Positions 33,870-44,398 of a stretch of 64,000 nucleotides of DNA are shown one piece after another. The position numbers and the translations under genes were made by a program. The first letter of the stretch is position 1. Each line of letters begins with the position of its first letter. Source of the stretch: Fervidobacterium changbaicum (GTDB taxonomy: Bacteria > Thermotogota > Thermotogae > Thermotogales > Fervidobacteriaceae); NCBI RefSeq assembly GCF_004117075.1, contig NZ_CP026721.1:372001-436000 (forward strand). Direction: 5' to 3'. The notes beneath the pieces are model-generated. The model was not told the DNA's origin and ran no database searches. It saw nothing but the letters and a program-made list of their open reading frames with translations.

Positions 33870-36236
33870 ATGAAACTTTTTGAAAGTAAGTACGGCTATT
33901 TTACTTCTGATGGCAAAGAATATGTGATAACAAATCCAAGAACCCCAAGACCATGGGTTAATGTGATAAGTAACGGTGATTATTCGATAATTGCTTCACA
34001 CACTGGGAGCGGATATTCTTGGAGAGGTAATGCAGGGCAAAACAGGATTACAAGACTATATCAAGACCTCATCAAAGACAATTGGGGCAAGTATGTCTAT
34101 ATCAGGGATACTGAATCAGGGAAATTCTGGTCAGCAGGTTGGAAACCTGTGATGGCAGAGTATCAATCATACGAGGTTGTTCATGGAATTGGTTACACCG
34201 TCTATAGACATAAGGTTGATGATATTTACTCAGAGATGAAGGTCTTTGTAAGTATCGATGCACCCATAGAGTTTATGTATATCATAGTAAGAAACGATGC
34301 TAATAAAACGAGAAAACTCGATTTAACCACTTATTTTGAATGGGTTTTAGGAAACTTCCCGGATGAGCACAGAGAATTTCACAAGCTCTTTTTTGACCCG
34401 ACTTTTAAAAACAACACAATATTTGTGAAAAAGTACCTGGGACAGTTTCCCGATGAGAAAGGACGCTGGAATAACACAAGCTGGGATCACATCGCGTTTC
34501 ATAGCGTAAGTCTTGCTACTAAATCATTTACCTGCGATAAGGAATCCTTTATTGGAATGTACGGAGATGAAAGAAATCCGATTGCGATGAAACTCGAGAA
34601 ACTTGACAATAAATGTGACAGGTTTGGCGATGCGTGTTCTTCCCTCCAAGTTGAAATTACGTTAAATCCAGGCGAAGAAAAGAAAGTAGTTTTTACCATA
34701 GGTGCGGCAAAGATTGGGGAAGAAGATCCCAACTTGCTTGCTGAAAAATACACCAACGTTGAGATTGCGGAGCAGGAATTTGAAAAGGTTCGTAAGTTCT
34801 GGATGGACTTACTTGAAAGAGAACTGGTTGAAACCCCCGATGATGGTCTGAACATAATGACCAATTATTGGGCAAAGTATCAAGCGATATCTGGCAGAAT
34901 ATGGGCAAAGTCTGGGTACTATCAGGTATCTGCTGGTTATGGTTTCAGGGACCAGCTACAGGATTCTCAGATCTTCTTCAGTTTAAGACCTGAACTTGCA
35001 AAGAAACAAATTTTGCTGCACGCGGAACACCAGTTCCAAGAAGGTGATGTACTACATTGGTGGTTTACTATCAGAGGTGGTGGCCCAAGAACTCACTGTT
35101 CCGATGATTTGTTGTGGTTACCTTTTATCATTCAAGAGTACATAAAGGAAACAATGGATTATTCCATACTCGATGAAGTTGTACCTTACGTTGACGGTGG
35201 AAAAGGTACGATATACGAACACTGCAAAAAAGCGATAGAAAAAGCCTTTAAGAGGTTTTCACCAAGGGGACTACCACTGATTGGAGAAAACGATTGGAAC
35301 GATGGTATGAACGCTGTCGGTACCGATTGGAAAGGGGAAAGCATCTGGCTAGCGCACTTCATGTATCTACTACTTAAAGAATTCATTCCTCTGATGGAAC
35401 TAAAAGGAGATTCCAAGTTTGCGGCTAAGTGTAAAGATGTGTTGGAGGTTCTAAGAGATTCTGTAAATAAATATGCATGGGATGGAGAGTGGTTTATAAG
35501 AGCAACGAAAGATGACGGGGAGAAATTAGGATCGAAAGAAAACGAAGAGGGTTTCATCTTCCTTAATGCTCAAACCTGGGCTGTGATAAGTGATATTACC
35601 GATGAGGAACGAAAGAGAAAAGCGATGGAATCAGTGAAAAAATACCTTCTTAAAGATTTTGGAGCTCTGCTTTTGTATCCTGCTTACACTAAGCCAAGGA
35701 GTGACATAGGTTACATAACAAGATATGCACCTGGTTTGAGGGAAAATGGAGGAGTTTACACACACGCTGCAACATGGGCTGTTTGGGCTTTTGCTCTTAT
35801 GCGAGATGTTGAAGCAATGTACAAAGCCTACAAAGGAATTTGTCCACCGTACAGAAGTTTCGACATAGACAATTACTGGGCTGAGCCGTACGTGACTTGT
35901 GGTAATTCTGACGGTCCAATATCCCCACATTATGGCCGTGGCGGTTGGACGTGGTATACAGGTTCTGCACAGTGGTTGCACCGCGTAGCGACGCATTGGA
36001 TTCTTGGTATAAGACCTAATTATGGTTATCTCGATATAGATCCGGTTATACCAGCTGATTGGGACGGATTTACTTATAAGAGATTTTTCGGTGATACGCT
36101 TTACACCGTTGTTGTCAAGAATCCGAACAAAGTAAGTAATGGTGTAAAGGAGATTGTTTTCGACGGTCAGAAAGTTCAGAGGGTCCCAATTCTTTCCGAC
36201 GGTAGGTCACACACGGTTGAGGTTACGTTGGGATAA
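33870..36236 (+). CDS. GH94 disaccharide phosphorylase
   Basis: 788-residue inverting phosphorylase of GH94 that cleaves a beta-glucosidic disaccharide with phosphate to sugar-1-phosphate. N-terminal beta-sandwich (GYSWRGNAGQNRITRL), helical linker, then an (alpha/alpha)6 barrel with GYGFRDQLQDSQ, the general-acid Asp D478 in NDWNDGMNAVG, and GGWTWYTGSAQWL near the phosphate site. Cytosolic. Length resembles cellobiose phosphorylase (about 810) and is shorter than characterised 1,2-beta-oligoglucan phosphorylases (about 1100 as I recall). The locus suggests sophorose or cellobiose; the linkage is unproven. Confidence 0.9.
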   Translation: MKLFESKYGYFTSDGKEYVITNPRTPRPWVNVISNGDYSIIASHTGSGYSWRGNAGQNRITRLYQDLIKDNWGKYVYIRDTESGKFWSAGWKPVMAEYQSYEVVHGIGYTVYRHKVDDIYSEMKVFVSIDAPIEFMYIIVRNDANKTRKLDLTTYFEWVLGNFPDEHREFHKLFFDPTFKNNTIFVKKYLGQFPDEKGRWNNTSWDHIAFHSVSLATKSFTCDKESFIGMYGDERNPIAMKLEKLDNKCDRFGDACSSLQVEITLNPGEEKKVVFTIGAAKIGEEDPNLLAEKYTNVEIAEQEFEKVRKFWMDLLERELVETPDDGLNIMTNYWAKYQAISGRIWAKSGYYQVSAGYGFRDQLQDSQIFFSLRPELAKKQILLHAEHQFQEGDVLHWWFTIRGGGPRTHCSDDLLWLPFIIQEYIKETMDYSILDEVVPYVDGGKGTIYEHCKKAIEKAFKRFSPRGLPLIGENDWNDGMNAVGTDWKGESIWLAHFMYLLLKEFIPLMELKGDSKFAAKCKDVLEVLRDSVNKYAWDGEWFIRATKDDGEKLGSKENEEGFIFLNAQTWAVISDITDEERKRKAMESVKKYLLKDFGALLLYPAYTKPRSDIGYITRYAPGLRENGGVYTHAATWAVWAFALMRDVEAMYKAYKGICPPYRSFDIDNYWAEPYVTCGNSDGPISPHYGRGGWTWYTGSAQWLHRVATHWILGIRPNYGYLDIDPVIPADWDGFTYKRFFGDTLYTVVVKNPNKVSNGVKEIVFDGQKVQRVPILSDGRSHTVEVTLG

Positions 36237-36268
36237 TTTAACCACACTTCTTAAGGGAGGGAAGTAGT

Positions 36269-37573
36269 ATGAGAAGATTCTGGTTGCTTGGTTTGTTGGC
36301 GGTTTTTGCGGTATTGTCGTTCGGTAAAGTCACGATTACGTACGTGAACTGGAACAGTGGACTTGAGATTGAACAAGCCATAGTTCAGGAATTTATGAAA
36401 CTCTATCCGGACATTGAAGTGAAAATTGTCAAGCACGAAGGGAACTACGAGGACTGGCTAATTGCTCAAGCTGCAGCAGGCACATTACCCGATGTTATTA
36501 TGATTCCAAATATCCCTATGGCTTTAACAAACGATTGGGCACTTGATTTGACAAAGATGGCAAATGCGGATCCAGAATGGAAAAACATACCTGCACCTAT
36601 TAGAAATGCCACTATTTACAACAACAAGATTTACGCAGTTCCAGCAGGGTTGTACTTTATGGGCTATTTCGTAAACGACGACCTATTTGAAAAGTACAAC
36701 GTCAAACCGCTCAAATTTGCTCCATCCTGGAACGAATTCTTAACAGCTGTAAAGAAGCTAACAATACCAAAAGACGGTATTATAGGACTTGCAGAAGAGG
36801 TACAGATTCCCGAATGGTACCCGGCTATGAAAAACCTCAGGCTCGGATGGTACACATGGGATGGTAAACAGTACAATCTTGATGATCCTTCATTCATCGA
36901 GGCTGTAAATATTGCGAAACAGCTCTGGCAAGGTAAATACGTCTACGATGCGCTTCCGGAAGAGCAAAAGAAACAATACAACGCCGGTTGGTACGGCGAT
37001 GTATGGAACCAAGGAAAGATCGCAATTAGATGGGACGGAACATGGGCAACTCCATTCTATTCTACTCTTCCGTTCAAATCGCGGTTCATCGGTGTTCCTG
37101 GCGGAAGAACACCAGTTGTAGGCGATTTCTTTGTAATTTCTAAGACAACCAAATATCCAAAAGAAGCGTTCCTCTTTGCAAAATTTGTAACGTACGGAAG
37201 AGATGGTATTTTAAAGAGACTTGAACTCGACAAGAAGAATGAGTGGTCATCCTTACCTTTAACAACTGAAAAGGCTGTACTTGACAAATACTTCTCAGTT
37301 AAGAAGTTGTACCCGGGCCTTGACGAAGCTTATGGAAAGATTGGTGCTGGTATTATCGAAGGTGTAAAGATAGTCCCAGGTTACATTCAGTCAAGATGGA
37401 CTGCACCAACAGGTATTAAGGTTGGAAACAATCCAAATGCTAACATTGGCGATGTTATTTGGAATGCGATGAGAGGAGATATTAACATCGCAGACTACGC
37501 AAAGCAGTTGAACAAAATTGCGAACGAACAGTATCAGAACGCCATTAGGAAGATAGCCATTATGACAAAGTAA
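36269..37573 (+). CDS. Sugar ABC transporter substrate-binding protein
   Basis: 434-residue family 1 extracellular solute-binding protein. Sec signal MRRFWLLGLLAVFAVLSFG without a lipobox Cys, so it is periplasmic rather than lipid-anchored. The mature start KVTITYVNWNSG and TLPDVIMIPNIP are typical of oligosaccharide binders. SD GGGAGGG. It precedes a second, much larger binding protein and two permease genes. The ligand is probably a beta-glucan oligosaccharide. Confidence 0.92.
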   Translation: MRRFWLLGLLAVFAVLSFGKVTITYVNWNSGLEIEQAIVQEFMKLYPDIEVKIVKHEGNYEDWLIAQAAAGTLPDVIMIPNIPMALTNDWALDLTKMANADPEWKNIPAPIRNATIYNNKIYAVPAGLYFMGYFVNDDLFEKYNVKPLKFAPSWNEFLTAVKKLTIPKDGIIGLAEEVQIPEWYPAMKNLRLGWYTWDGKQYNLDDPSFIEAVNIAKQLWQGKYVYDALPEEQKKQYNAGWYGDVWNQGKIAIRWDGTWATPFYSTLPFKSRFIGVPGGRTPVVGDFFVISKTTKYPKEAFLFAKFVTYGRDGILKRLELDKKNEWSSLPLTTEKAVLDKYFSVKKLYPGLDEAYGKIGAGIIEGVKIVPGYIQSRWTAPTGIKVGNNPNANIGDVIWNAMRGDINIADYAKQLNKIANEQYQNAIRKIAIMTK

Positions 37574-37592
37574 TTTGTTTCATTATGCAGCA

Positions 37593-40523
37593 ATGGGAGG
37601 GAGTAAAATCCTTAGGCCTATAGAAAAAAACAATTTCTGGAGAATAGTAATTCTTGTAGCCTTATGTGCAATCAGCAATTTAACAGCAATCAATCTTTAT
37701 GCAATAACGAAAAATACTCAAACAATCGACTATATCACTTATCTGCAGCGTTCACCGACCCCTCTCGTGACTGGGGAGACCTTCTGGGAATCTCCCCAGT
37801 CCTTTACTGAATTATCAGAAGGGAGCTTTGTTAGTTACGAGATAGAGGTTCCGAAAGGGAAAACCGGGTTGTGGAACATACGTATTGATTATGAAGTTCT
37901 TTCTAATCAAATATTACCACCGGAGATTTCTATTTATCTGAATGGCAAGATTCCTTTCGTAGAGGCACGTTCAATCCCCTTGGTTCAGTACTGGGAGTAC
38001 GAGACAACGGCTTTTCCAAAAAACAGATATGGAGACGAAACGGTTCCAAATCAAAGGATAACGTCTGACACAATATCGTATGTGTTGAAAAATCCAAATG
38101 GAATTGACAAATTCCCGCTCTGGTTCAATATTAGTTCGCCGAAGGTTACTTTAACAGTTTTTGTTAACAGCGGGAAAATCGCCATTAAGAAGCTAGCCTT
38201 GGAAAGACCCGCGAGACTTATACAGTTTAAAGAAGTCGCCAAGAAAGTTGGTGGAAAGTTTTCAACGAATGAGAAACGTGTTATAACCCTGCAGGCGGAG
38301 AAACCTTATAGAAAAAGTGAAGCTTCGATCAATGCGGTTTCAGTAAGGTCCCCCGAAGTAGTTCCCTACACTACATACAATCTTCTTTTGAATACGTTTG
38401 GTGGTACCAACTGGAGTAGGCCCGGTCAAACCGTAACTTACCAATTCCCTGTTCCACAAAGTGGATATTATAAAATAGCACTCAAATACCTACAGAATGC
38501 AAAACCAAATTTCACAAGTTATAGAACTGTTTACATCGACGGAAGGGTTGTATATAGCGATTTACTCGAAGTTCCTTTTGAATATACGCCCAACTGGAGG
38601 ATTTATACCTTGAAATCGAGTGACAAGACAAGTGACGTTGTTGTTTATCTTTCCGAAGGTAAGCACACAATCTCTCTTGAAGTTAATGCTTCAGTCTACG
38701 TTGATGTGCTTTATAAACTGAAATCAATAATTGATTACATAAACAAGTTAGCACTGCAGGTGAAATACATATCTGGAGGTAGTTTAGACAAGAATGTCGA
38801 ATGGGAAATAAAGGAATACTTTCCAGACATAGAGAAAAGATTTAAATCATTGATAAACGAGCTGGAAATCATCAAAAAGCGTGTTGCTGATGCAAACGGA
38901 AACACATGGTGCGCAGAATATGTTTCACTAAACACAGCGCAGATGTTTTTAAAAAGACTTGCGAAAAATGTCAATAAAATACCAAACAAATTAGAAATGC
39001 TTGTAGGTAGCACAGGATCGGTACTTTCTGAGCTTTCAAATGCTTATAATGGTCTCCAGGAAATGCCTCTTACGATTGATGAAATTTACATTTACACAGG
39101 TAACAGTATAGACGGAGTTGTTAAGCCTTCGTTTTTGAAAGTATTTGTTGAAGGTTTGAAGAGATTTGTTCATTCATTCAAACCCGAGCGAAACTTAGCA
39201 TCTGCAAAGGATTTTGATAATAAAAGTGTCGTTTTAAAAGTCTGGGTCAACAGACCACGCCAGTATGTGGACGTTCTGCAGCAACTTATTGATAGCGATT
39301 TTACCAGAAAGACAGGTATCTATGTTGATGTTTCTATAATGCGCGATGAGGGCAAACTCATACTTGCAAATGCAGCCAAAAAATCACCGGATATAGCACT
39401 CGGAATAAGCAACTGGATACCTTTTGAAATGGGAATACGTGGTGCAGCATATGATTTGAGACGCTTCCCTGATTTCATCAGTTTCTCAAGGAATTTCTAC
39501 CCAGGCTCGCTTTTACCGTATCTCTACGAAAACCACTGTTTTGGTCTTCCAGAAACACTCGATTTTTACGTGCTTTTCTATCGAAAAGACATAGTTGACT
39601 ATTTAAAGATACCTCTTCCAAAAACGTGGGATGATGTGAAATTGGTACTTCCCGAGCTTCAAAGAAACGGTCTGAATTTTTATATACCACTTTCCGGGAC
39701 ATCGGCTTTCAAAGCATGGATGACCACCGCTCCATTCATTATGCAGTACCATGGTAAGCTCTTTACAGACGATGGCTTGAGAACAGCGATAGACAATCCA
39801 AGTACACTAAAAGCTCTAAAAGAAATGACTGAGCTATTCACCATGTACGGCATGCCTGCTCAAGTTGCAAATTTCTTTGAAAGCTTCAGAAAAGGTGAAA
39901 TCCCATTGGGCGTTTCGAATTTGAACACGTATATACAGCTTTCAATAGCTGCTCCAGAGTTGCGTGGTCTTTGGAGTATAGCTCCGTCACCAGGTGTAGA
40001 ATACAACGGTGTTGTTGAGAGGTGGCAAACAGGTTCAGCACAGGCAGTAGCTATCCTTAACGACACGAAATATCCAGTCGAAGCCTGGGAATTCGTGAAG
40101 TGGTGGCTTTCTAAAGAGACGCAGATGAACTTAGTAAATAGAATTGTCAGCACTTACGGAACAGAGTTCTTGATAATACCATCGAACCGGTATGCGATAG
40201 ATGGTATCCCTCTTAAAACGGAACACTTGAAGGTCGTGAAAGAACAGTTTAATTGGCTGCAAGAGGTTCCTAAAATGCCAGCGAGTTACATACTGGAACG
40301 TGAAATCAGTAACATCTGGAATAAGGTTGTACTTGAAGGTAAACCTTTAAAGGTAGCTGTTGATGATGGCGTAATTATTGTAAACAAAGAATTCGCACGC
40401 AAGTTAGAAGAATTTGGTTACTACAAAGACGGAAAGCCGGTTAAACCGTTCAAGATTTACACGCTACAAGACGTTTTAAATTGGTACAGCCAAGATCTAA
40501 ATACCGGGAATTCAAAGAGGTGA
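37593..40523 (+). CDS. Large membrane-anchored solute-binding protein with CBM-like N-terminus
   Basis: About 976 residues in four parts: one membrane segment ([23 protein letters not shown]), two beta-sandwich units similar to carbohydrate-binding modules (about 45-210 and 250-390, for example [20 protein letters not shown]), a helical linker (395-520) and a complete family 1 solute-binding domain (about 555-965). No lipobox; an uncleaved anchor is likely. The start is doubtful: ATG 37593 has no upstream site, while GGGAGGG lies just after it and faces only ATC at the right spacing. A strong stem-loop lies inside the gene at 37769-37801. Long binding proteins of this kind occur in Firmicutes beside Yip1 and DUF5696 genes. 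Confidence 0.85.
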   Translation: MGGSKILRPIEKNNFWRIVILVALCAISNLTAINLYAITKNTQTIDYITYLQRSPTPLVTGETFWESPQSFTELSEGSFVSYEIEVPKGKTGLWNIRIDYEVLSNQILPPEISIYLNGKIPFVEARSIPLVQYWEYETTAFPKNRYGDETVPNQRITSDTISYVLKNPNGIDKFPLWFNISSPKVTLTVFVNSGKIAIKKLALERPARLIQFKEVAKKVGGKFSTNEKRVITLQAEKPYRKSEASINAVSVRSPEVVPYTTYNLLLNTFGGTNWSRPGQTVTYQFPVPQSGYYKIALKYLQNAKPNFTSYRTVYIDGRVVYSDLLEVPFEYTPNWRIYTLKSSDKTSDVVVYLSEGKHTISLEVNASVYVDVLYKLKSIIDYINKLALQVKYISGGSLDKNVEWEIKEYFPDIEKRFKSLINELEIIKKRVADANGNTWCAEYVSLNTAQMFLKRLAKNVNKIPNKLEMLVGSTGSVLSELSNAYNGLQEMPLTIDEIYIYTGNSIDGVVKPSFLKVFVEGLKRFVHSFKPERNLASAKDFDNKSVVLKVWVNRPRQYVDVLQQLIDSDFTRKTGIYVDVSIMRDEGKLILANAAKKSPDIALGISNWIPFEMGIRGAAYDLRRFPDFISFSRNFYPGSLLPYLYENHCFGLPETLDFYVLFYRKDIVDYLKIPLPKTWDDVKLVLPELQRNGLNFYIPLSGTSAFKAWMTTAPFIMQYHGKLFTDDGLRTAIDNPSTLKALKEMTELFTMYGMPAQVANFFESFRKGEIPLGVSNLNTYIQLSIAAPELRGLWSIAPSPGVEYNGVVERWQTGSAQAVAILNDTKYPVEAWEFVKWWLSKETQMNLVNRIVSTYGTEFLIIPSNRYAIDGIPLKTEHLKVVKEQFNWLQEVPKMPASYILEREISNIWNKVVLEGKPLKVAVDDGVIIVNKEFARKLEEFGYYKDGKPVKPFKIYTLQDVLNWYSQDLNTGNSKR
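37769..37801 (+). other. Intragenic perfect stem-loop
   Basis: GACTGGGGAGA and TCTCCCCAGTC form a perfect 11-bp stem with an 11-nt loop, about 195 nt downstream of the preceding binding-protein stop and within codons of the next gene. No T run follows, so it is not a terminator; it could slow 3' decay or pause polymerase. Confidence 0.6.
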
Positions 40524-40527
40524 TTGT

Positions 40528-41421
40528 GTGAAGGTAAGAAAGAGTGAGCGCCGATGGATAATTACTTTTCTTTCGCCATACATAGTTCTCTTTGCAATAT
40601 TTATTATTGTCCCAACTATTTTAGCCATACTTCTTTCCTTCACTAACTTCAACACAATACAGTTCCCAAAATTCGTTGGATTGAAGAACTACATTTCACT
40701 CTTCACAACGGACAGTGTCTTCATGCAGTATGTATTACCAAATACAATAAAGTTCGCGGTATTAGTAGGTCCAACCGGATATTTTCTTGCGTTCATCTTA
40801 GCTTGGATGCTTGCGCAAATTCCAAGGATACCAAGAACTATCCTTGCACTGATTATTTACTCTCCGTCAATGACCGTTGGAGTAGCGATGCAAGTAATTT
40901 GGCTCACGATATTCAGCGGAGATAAGTCTGGTTACTTGAACAGTCTTTTGTTAAGACTTGGAATAATTGATCAGCCGATCCAATGGTTACAGTCACCTAA
41001 ATTCCTATTTCCAACAATGGTGGTTGTAACTTTGTGGAGTAGTATGGGAGTCGGTTTTTTGGCTATGCTTGCTGGTGTTTTAAACACGGACCCTGAAATA
41101 TACGAAGCAGGATACATAGATGGAATATCAAAAAGATGGCAGGAGATATTCTATATCACCATTCCTCTCATGAGACCTCAAATGTTGTTCGGTGCCGTTA
41201 TGTCAGTTGTTTCTACCTTTCAAGCAGGATACATCGGTGTCATGCTTTCCGGTTCAAATCCAACTCCACAGTATGCAGGGCAGCTTATTGTCAACCACAT
41301 CGAAGACTTTGGATTCATGAGGTATGAAATGGGGTATGCTGCGGCAATCTCCGTAGTGCTTCTAATAATGATATGGATTAGTTCCAAATTTGTCTGGGCT
41401 TTGTTCCTTGATAGGGACTGA
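40528..41421 (+). CDS. Sugar ABC transporter permease (MalF type), first pair
   Basis: 297-residue inner-membrane permease with six segments and the EAA loop [26 protein letters not shown] that contacts the ATPase. GTG start with AGAGGTGATT, 4 bp after the large binding-protein gene. Forms a pair with the next gene. No ATPase gene is nearby, so a shared MsmK-like ATPase encoded elsewhere is expected. Confidence 0.93.
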   Translation: MKVRKSERRWIITFLSPYIVLFAIFIIVPTILAILLSFTNFNTIQFPKFVGLKNYISLFTTDSVFMQYVLPNTIKFAVLVGPTGYFLAFILAWMLAQIPRIPRTILALIIYSPSMTVGVAMQVIWLTIFSGDKSGYLNSLLLRLGIIDQPIQWLQSPKFLFPTMVVVTLWSSMGVGFLAMLAGVLNTDPEIYEAGYIDGISKRWQEIFYITIPLMRPQMLFGAVMSVVSTFQAGYIGVMLSGSNPTPQYAGQLIVNHIEDFGFMRYEMGYAAAISVVLLIMIWISSKFVWALFLDRD

Positions 41422-41459
41422 TTTTGATACGATCAACTTAACAACTCAGGGGTGATGGT

Positions 41460-42329
41460 ATGGCTTTCAAGGGTACGAAAATCAATCCAGAAAGGTTTGA
41501 TAAGAGTCAGTTGAAATTCTACGCAGTTCTCATTCCTTTTGCTGTTTTTATGTCTATACCTCTCATATTCATATTTTCAAATGCTTTCAAACCTTACAAC
41601 GAGTTATTTGCTTTTCCACCAAGGATATTCGTAAGACACCCGACACTGCAGAATTTCAAATCCCTTTTCAACGCTATGACTCAGTCCGGAGTTCCGGTGA
41701 GCAGGTATCTGTTCAACAGCATTCTTATATCTCTTAGTATTGTCGTGTTATCGATATTTGTCAGTACTGCGGCGGGATACGTGCTTTCGAAGAAGAATTT
41801 CAAGTATAAAAAATTGCTTTTCGAGATAAACACTTTAGCACTTATGTTTGTTCCAACAGCAGTTTCTATTCCCAGGTACATAATCATCGCAAAACTTGGT
41901 TTGGTTGACAATTTCTTAGCGCACATATTACCTATGCTTGCAATGCCTGTTGGTTTGTTCTTAGTTAAGCAATTTATTGATCAGATACCTGATTCGCTAA
42001 TAGAAGCGGCAAAGATAGATGGAGCTAACGATTGGTTTATATACCTGAAGATAATACTACCACTTACCAAACCTGCTGTTGCAACTGTTGCGATACTTGC
42101 GTTCCAAAGCGCATGGAATTCAACGGAAGCTTCCTTAATTTACATAAATAACGAAAGTTTAAAAAATTTTGCATACTACATGTCTACACTGAGCGGTAAT
42201 GCTGGAACAGTTGCTGGTGCAGGAATAGCTGCAGCTGCGGCTGCTATAATGTTTCTGCCAAACTTGATTATTTTCATCTTCACACAAAGCAAAGTCATGA
42301 ACACCATGGCACATTCCGGTATCAAATGA
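41460..42329 (+). CDS. Sugar ABC transporter permease (MalG type), first pair
   Basis: 289-residue permease with six membrane segments. The EAA loop reads SLIEAAKIDGANDWFIYLKI and the C-terminus lies in the membrane-proximal TQSKVMNTMAHSGIK, as in the MalG group. SD GGGGTGATGGT-like. Partner of the MalF-type gene 38 bp upstream. Confidence 0.93.
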   Translation: MAFKGTKINPERFDKSQLKFYAVLIPFAVFMSIPLIFIFSNAFKPYNELFAFPPRIFVRHPTLQNFKSLFNAMTQSGVPVSRYLFNSILISLSIVVLSIFVSTAAGYVLSKKNFKYKKLLFEINTLALMFVPTAVSIPRYIIIAKLGLVDNFLAHILPMLAMPVGLFLVKQFIDQIPDSLIEAAKIDGANDWFIYLKIILPLTKPAVATVAILAFQSAWNSTEASLIYINNESLKNFAYYMSTLSGNAGTVAGAGIAAAAAAIMFLPNLIIFIFTQSKVMNTMAHSGIK

Positions 42330-42373
42330 TGAATTGTTTTGTACCACTTAATTTTAAATAAAGGAGCGATGAG

Positions 42374-44398
42374 GTGTTGCAACTGGATAAAAAAAGAACT
42401 CTTTTGATAATTCTTCTTTTGACAACTGTTGTCTCTTTGCTGAATGCATACGCACCGTACTATACATACACACTGGGCATAGGTGATAACATTGTCCGCA
42501 TTCAAGATGCATTTATCCCTTGGCGAAAACTTGTTTTCGATACATCCTCTGTTTCAGACATATTTTGGCATAGTGGAAAGCTCTACATAAGTGATACGCA
42601 GAACGCAAGGGTAGCTGTAGTAGATTTGGAAAGCACAGAAGAAGCAACTATTTCTTACATTGGTGAAGGTACCCTCATGAACCCTGAAGGTGTTTACGTT
42701 GACGAAAATGGATACGTATATGTTGCGGATTCTTGGGCTCAGAATGTTTACAAGTTTTCGCCAAACGGCGATTTGGTTCTTACAATTTCCAAACCTGATT
42801 CGCCAATTTATGGCCGTAACAACAATTTTGTCCCTCTTAAAGTCGCCGCAGACAAACGAGGCAATGTGTACGTAGTTTGCCAGGGAATTACAAATGGGCT
42901 TGCAGTATTTAACAAAGATGGAAGGTTTTTGAGTTTCTTTGGGGCAAATTCTCCAAAGGTCACGCTTAGGATGATCCTACAACGATTGGTGTTTTCCGAG
43001 GCGCAGAAGGCGCAGCTTTTGAAAATTAGACCACCGTCACCTACAAGCGTTACTGTGGATTTCACAAATGCTATTTGGACTGTGACTCAGGGACTTAAGG
43101 AAGATGCCATCAAAAGATTCAACGTTGCTGGTGTGAATGTTTATCCAAAACTTTCGCTTTCAAGTGATAAGTTTGTGGATATTGATGTTGACTCACTTGG
43201 AACCGTGTATGCACTCGCAGCGGATGGTCTGATATACGTATACGACCTTCTTGGAAATCCCATCTTTGTATTCGGTGGTCAAAGCTTTTACGAAAATAGA
43301 ACGGGGCTTTTCCGATCAGCTGGCGCAATCGCAGTTACGGATGACGGTAAGATATTTATTTTAGATAAGGAAGATGGAACAGTGACAGTTCTCAAAATAA
43401 CGTCATTCGGTAAGCTTGTTTTGAAGGGCGTTAATTATTACAACCAGGGGATGTATCTGGAAAGCGAAAAGATTTGGAGAGAAATTCAGAAGACAAATTC
43501 AGCTTTCGTCCTGACGTATAGAGTTTTGGGGAATGTTGAGTTTAAGAAGGAAAATTACTCCAAGGCATTTGAGTATTTCAAATTGGCTCGCGATGCAAAA
43601 GGCTATTCCGATGCTTTCTGGTACATAAGAAACCAATGGTTACAAAAGATAGTGGGGCCGATATTTGTCCTGCTTGTCGTTATAGCTATCGCCGACCTTA
43701 TTAGAACGATACTCATAAGGCAGGGTTTAATAGAAAAGAGAGAAAAAAAGAGAATTCAGAAGGATAATTTCTTTATTTCACAATTACGGTACACGTGGCT
43801 TTTCATAAAGAATCCGTTTGACGCAGTCTATGAAATGAAACGCCACGATAGGATATCATGGATAACAGGGATTTCTTTGTATCTTCTGCTTTACATCGAA
43901 AATGTGGTTATAAGAATCGTAGGTTCACCACTATTTGTTGGTTTTGATGCAAAGAAAATAGACTTCTTTGGACTTTTTGTTGATACCTACAGATTATTCT
44001 TCCTCTTCGTTCTTTCAAATTTTTTGGTTAGTGAGATTTCGGAAGGAGAAGGAAAGTTCAAGCATATATTTATAGGAACAATCGCTTCCTTCTTGCCCTA
44101 CTTACTCTTTTCGGTACCCCTTGCTTTGATAACTAATCTACTAACTTTGAACGAATCTTTTGTATATACTTTTGGAATGCAGATAATCTGGGCATGGTCA
44201 TTTGTTCTGCTCTTTATAGTCATTGCGCAGGTTCACAACTTCTCATTTGGTGAAACAGTTAGGAACTTTTTACTCACAATTTTTGCAATGGTACTCATAA
44301 CAATACTGCTGATAATTATTGCTGTCCTTGTCAAAGAAGAATTTTCTTTCTTTACCTCTATTTTTGAGGAGTTGATGTACCGTGTTAAGGCTAAGTGA
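42374..44398 (+). CDS. NHL-repeat, TPR and Yip1-domain membrane protein
   Basis: 674 residues: N-terminal signal or anchor (TLLIILLLTTVVSLLNAYA), a beta-propeller of NHL repeats about 35-370 (PEGVYVDENGYVYVADSWAQ is one), a short TPR-like pair about 375-435 (YYNQGMYLESEKIW, KENYSKAFEYFKLAR), a membrane segment near 450, then a Yip1-like domain with four to five segments. The propeller is probably outside and the Yip1 part in the membrane. GTG 42374 has AAGGAG. It overlaps the next gene by 17 bp. Proteins of this build lie beside such ABC permeases in Firmicutes; the function is unknown. Confidence 0.8.
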   Translation: MLQLDKKRTLLIILLLTTVVSLLNAYAPYYTYTLGIGDNIVRIQDAFIPWRKLVFDTSSVSDIFWHSGKLYISDTQNARVAVVDLESTEEATISYIGEGTLMNPEGVYVDENGYVYVADSWAQNVYKFSPNGDLVLTISKPDSPIYGRNNNFVPLKVAADKRGNVYVVCQGITNGLAVFNKDGRFLSFFGANSPKVTLRMILQRLVFSEAQKAQLLKIRPPSPTSVTVDFTNAIWTVTQGLKEDAIKRFNVAGVNVYPKLSLSSDKFVDIDVDSLGTVYALAADGLIYVYDLLGNPIFVFGGQSFYENRTGLFRSAGAIAVTDDGKIFILDKEDGTVTVLKITSFGKLVLKGVNYYNQGMYLESEKIWREIQKTNSAFVLTYRVLGNVEFKKENYSKAFEYFKLARDAKGYSDAFWYIRNQWLQKIVGPIFVLLVVIAIADLIRTILIRQGLIEKREKKRIQKDNFFISQLRYTWLFIKNPFDAVYEMKRHDRISWITGISLYLLLYIENVVIRIVGSPLFVGFDAKKIDFFGLFVDTYRLFFLFVLSNFLVSEISEGEGKFKHIFIGTIASFLPYLLFSVPLALITNLLTLNESFVYTFGMQIIWAWSFVLLFIVIAQVHNFSFGETVRNFLLTIFAMVLITILLIIIAVLVKEEFSFFTSIFEELMYRVKAK

